Below the pieces are notes generated by a model, which saw only the letters and a program-made list of their open reading frames with translations, did no database searches and had not been told where the DNA came from. Source: an uncultured Schlesneria sp. (lineage in GTDB: Bacteria > Planctomycetota > Planctomycetia > Planctomycetales > Planctomycetaceae). Taken from it: 64,000 bases of DNA. The stretch lies in assembly GCA_903834925.1 (NCBI GenBank), contig CAILLA010000011.1, positions 1 through 64,000 of the forward strand. The letters are read 5' to 3'. Position numbers and translations under genes: made by a program. The number at the start of each line of letters is the position of its first letter. Position 1 is the first letter of the stretch. This document shows, piece after piece, positions 62,157 to 64,000 of the stretch.

Positions 62157-64000
62157 ATGAGCCGGCAAATGGCGTTCTCGTTCATGACCTGCCTCTTCTT
62201 TTTCGCCGACGTCGATCAGCTCTCGGCTGAGGACGTCGCCACGGCGGATTTGGCGTTTTTTGAAAGCAAGATTCGTCCGGTGCTTGTGGAGCATTGCCAC
62301 AAATGTCATGGACCGACGAAGCAGTGGGCTGGCCTTCGACTGGATTCGCGAGAAGCGATTCTTAAGGGGGGAGATCATGGGCCAGCCATTGTGCCTGAAC
62401 GACCCGATGCGAGCGTGCTGATCCGCGCGGTTCGCCATGTTGATGACAAACTGAAAATGCCAGAGAATGGAAAGCTAGCAGAAAGTGAGATCGCAGCACT
62501 GTCTCGTTGGATTGAACGTGGTGCCGTCTATCCCGAAAGTTCAAACAGGGGCGTCCGCGAACTTGACAGTGGTCATTGGGCGTTTCAACCAATCACCAGA
62601 CCGTCAATTCCTGCGGTGAAAAATCCTGACTGGCCACAGTCGCCGATCGATCATTTCATTCTGACGCAACTCGAACAGGAACAAATCCCTCCCGCTGAAC
62701 GAGCCGACAAGCGGACACTGATCCGACGCGTGACATTCGATCTGACCGGTTTACCACCGACGAATGCGGAAATCGAAGACTTCTTGAACGATGACCAACC
62801 GGCTGCTTTCGAGAGGGTCGTTGATCGCTTACTGGAATCCCCCGCCTATGGCGAACACTGGGGGCGTCACTGGCTGGATGTCGCGCGGTATGCCGACTCC
62901 AACGGGCTGGATGAAAACATTGCTCACGGCAATGCATGGCGATATCGCGACTATGTCGTGACGTCGATCAATCAGGACAAACCGTTTGATCGTTTCACTC
63001 TCGAACAACTGGCCGGCGATCAACTGACGTTCGACAGTGAGACCCAGCAGCATGCCCAACTGATCGCCACGGGGTTTCTTTCCATCGGTCCCAAAGTTCT
63101 GGCTGAAGTGGATCAACCGAAGATGCGGATGGACATCGTGGACGAACAGATCGATGCCGTGGGACGAGTCTTTCTTGGTCTGACACTTGGTTGTGCTCGA
63201 TGTCATGATCACAAGTTCGACCCAATCAGTACGGCCGATTATTACGGTCTGGCCGGGATCTTTAAAAGCACCCGGACGATGGACAGTTACATCAAAGTCG
63301 CAAAATGGCATGAGCATCTGCTTCCCTCTGCGGCGGCCTCGGCGTTACAGACGAATTTCGATGCGGATGTGATGGCCCGAAAGCAAGCAATCGAGGCGAC
63401 CGTCGCGGCAGCAGACAAACAGGCGCGTGAGGGACTGGCGGCCGACGCGACAGTTCCCGAAAAGCTGGACACACTTTATCCGGAAGGGGTCAAAGCGGAA
63501 CTCGCGAAGCTTCGAGAACAACTCGCATCACTGGAAAAAGCAGGACCAGACCTTCCTGCAGCGATGGGGGTGACTGATGACGAAGTTGTCGATGTCGCGA
63601 TCCATCTTCGGGGCGATACACAAAAACTCGGCGATCTCGTTCCACGTCACACTCCCCCCGTGATCACCGGCCCGTTCGCACAGGAGTTTTTGCCAAACCA
63701 GAGTGGACGCCTGCAACTCGCGAAATGGCTGGTCGACCCCAAACATCCGTTAACGGCTCGCGTTTTTGTCAACCGAGTCTGGCGCTGGCGATTCGGGAGC
63801 GGATTGGTTCGTACGACGGACAACTTCGGGTTACTTGGCGCAGCCCCGTCGAACCCTGAACTTCTCGACTGGCTGGCAAAGCGTTTTATTGCGGACGGAT
63901 GGTCACTAAAGTCGCTGCATCGACTGATGCTGACCTCAAGCACTTATCAGCAAGCGAGCATTCCGCATCCGCGGACATTCGAACATGATCCCGAGAACCG
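62157..64000 (+). CDS. PSCyt1/PSCyt2/PSD1 planctomycete cytochrome protein (right end missing)
   Basis: The frame from ATG 62157 runs off the window. The signal region (MAFSFMTCLFFFADVDQLSA) is followed by a c-type heme site in VLVEHCHKCHGPTKQWAGLRLDSREA (PSCyt1; the key block is CHKCHG). PSCyt2/DUF1549 begins near residue 155 (PIDHFILTQLEQEQIPPAERADKRTLIRRVTFDLTGLPP, seen by FDLTGLPPT) and has a second Cys pair CARCHDHKFDP. PSD1/DUF1553 starts near 510 (GRLQLAKWLVDPKHPLTARVFVNRVW, key block HPLTARVFVNR). These secreted multidomain proteins are specific to planctomycetes and relatives, usually paired with a DUF1501 sulfatase-like protein just downstream. They may act in extracellular or periplasmic redox chemistry. 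About the last third is missing. Confidence 0.92.
   Translation, partial: MSRQMAFSFMTCLFFFADVDQLSAEDVATADLAFFESKIRPVLVEHCHKCHGPTKQWAGLRLDSREAILKGGDHGPAIVPERPDASVLIRAVRHVDDKLKMPENGKLAESEIAALSRWIERGAVYPESSNRGVRELDSGHWAFQPITRPSIPAVKNPDWPQSPIDHFILTQLEQEQIPPAERADKRTLIRRVTFDLTGLPPTNAEIEDFLNDDQPAAFERVVDRLLESPAYGEHWGRHWLDVARYADSNGLDENIAHGNAWRYRDYVVTSINQDKPFDRFTLEQLAGDQLTFDSETQQHAQLIATGFLSIGPKVLAEVDQPKMRMDIVDEQIDAVGRVFLGLTLGCARCHDHKFDPISTADYYGLAGIFKSTRTMDSYIKVAKWHEHLLPSAAASALQTNFDADVMARKQAIEATVAAADKQAREGLAADATVPEKLDTLYPEGVKAELAKLREQLASLEKAGPDLPAAMGVTDDEVVDVAIHLRGDTQKLGDLVPRHTPPVITGPFAQEFLPNQSGRLQLAKWLVDPKHPLTARVFVNRVWRWRFGSGLVRTTDNFGLLGAAPSNPELLDWLAKRFIADGWSLKSLHRLMLTSSTYQQASIPHPRTFEHDPEN

Noticed and set aside
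1-64000. tRNA, rRNA or replication origin
   Set aside because: I found no cloverleaf, rRNA segment, or cluster of DnaA boxes that I could support by eye.

Overview
The window reads as chromosomal DNA from a planctomycete, most likely a Planctomycetaceae member such as Schlesneria or a relative. The evidence is the set of Planctomycetota-specific families: three DUF1559 prepilin-like proteins, a PSCyt1/PSCyt2/PSD1 cytochrome protein at the right edge, a planctomycete-type Ser/Thr kinase, long secreted proteins with HEAT or macroglobulin-like folds, and loosely packed genes with many dispersed hairpin repeats. No rRNA, tRNA, CRISPR array, integrase or intact insertion sequence was found. All family assignments were made by eye from translated motifs; no database search was run.

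Layout. 0-8.4 kb: a FAD-linked sugar-lactone-oxidase-type gene split by one in-frame TGA, then a 2156-residue secreted macroglobulin-like protein on the minus strand. 8.6-11.2 kb: a promoter, a clear cobalamin riboswitch and a three-gene operon (DUF1559 pseudopilin, small Cys-motif membrane-anchored protein, DUF6580-like membrane protein), a candidate B12 or cobalt acquisition unit. 11.3-18 kb: an RluA-type pseudouridine synthase, a fused oligopeptide-type ABC ATPase, an MFS exporter, a Cys-rich protein, a DUF2071 protein and a PQQ-propeller remnant. 18-24.3 kb: a DUF1559-LRR fusion, a Tat-exported FAD oxidoreductase, a PsbP/DcrB-like secreted protein and a secreted HEAT protein with a receiver-like domain. 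25-33.9 kb: a minus-strand heavy-metal RND operon (secreted Cys protein, pilin-like peptide, DUF1559, lipoprotein, adaptor, enlarged RND pump, second lipoprotein). 34.1-40.3 kb: housekeeping and metabolic genes (Fe-ADH, DUF1569, VOC protein, QueF, DUF711 plus tandem-ACT pair, sugar isomerase-like protein).

40.6-49.4 kb is a compact chemosensory operon: a Ser/Thr kinase carrying two receiver domains, then CheA, a methyl-accepting receptor, CheW, CheB and CheR. There is no free CheY and no flagellar gene in the window, so the kinase-receiver fusion is the natural candidate for the output of the pathway. 50-56.5 kb: a MOSC protein, a 49-residue protein, a sugar O-acetyltransferase, an M66 (StcE/TagA-type) metalloprotease with a small secreted partner, and an unrecognised membrane-anchored protein. 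56.7-62.1 kb: a catabolic cluster with two divergent enolase-superfamily enzymes, an MFS sugar-acid-type transporter and a creatinase-like M24 protein. The right edge holds a truncated PSCyt/PSD1 gene.

Between the genes lie several dispersed repeat families: three copies of a roughly 200-250 bp element with ~30-bp terminal inverted repeats (24.8, 37.1 and 59.4 kb), short TTCG-loop hairpins (8.6, 24.7, 35.9 and 59.3 kb), and a twin-hairpin repeat present in opposite orientations in two convergent gene gaps (1.8 and 15.8 kb).
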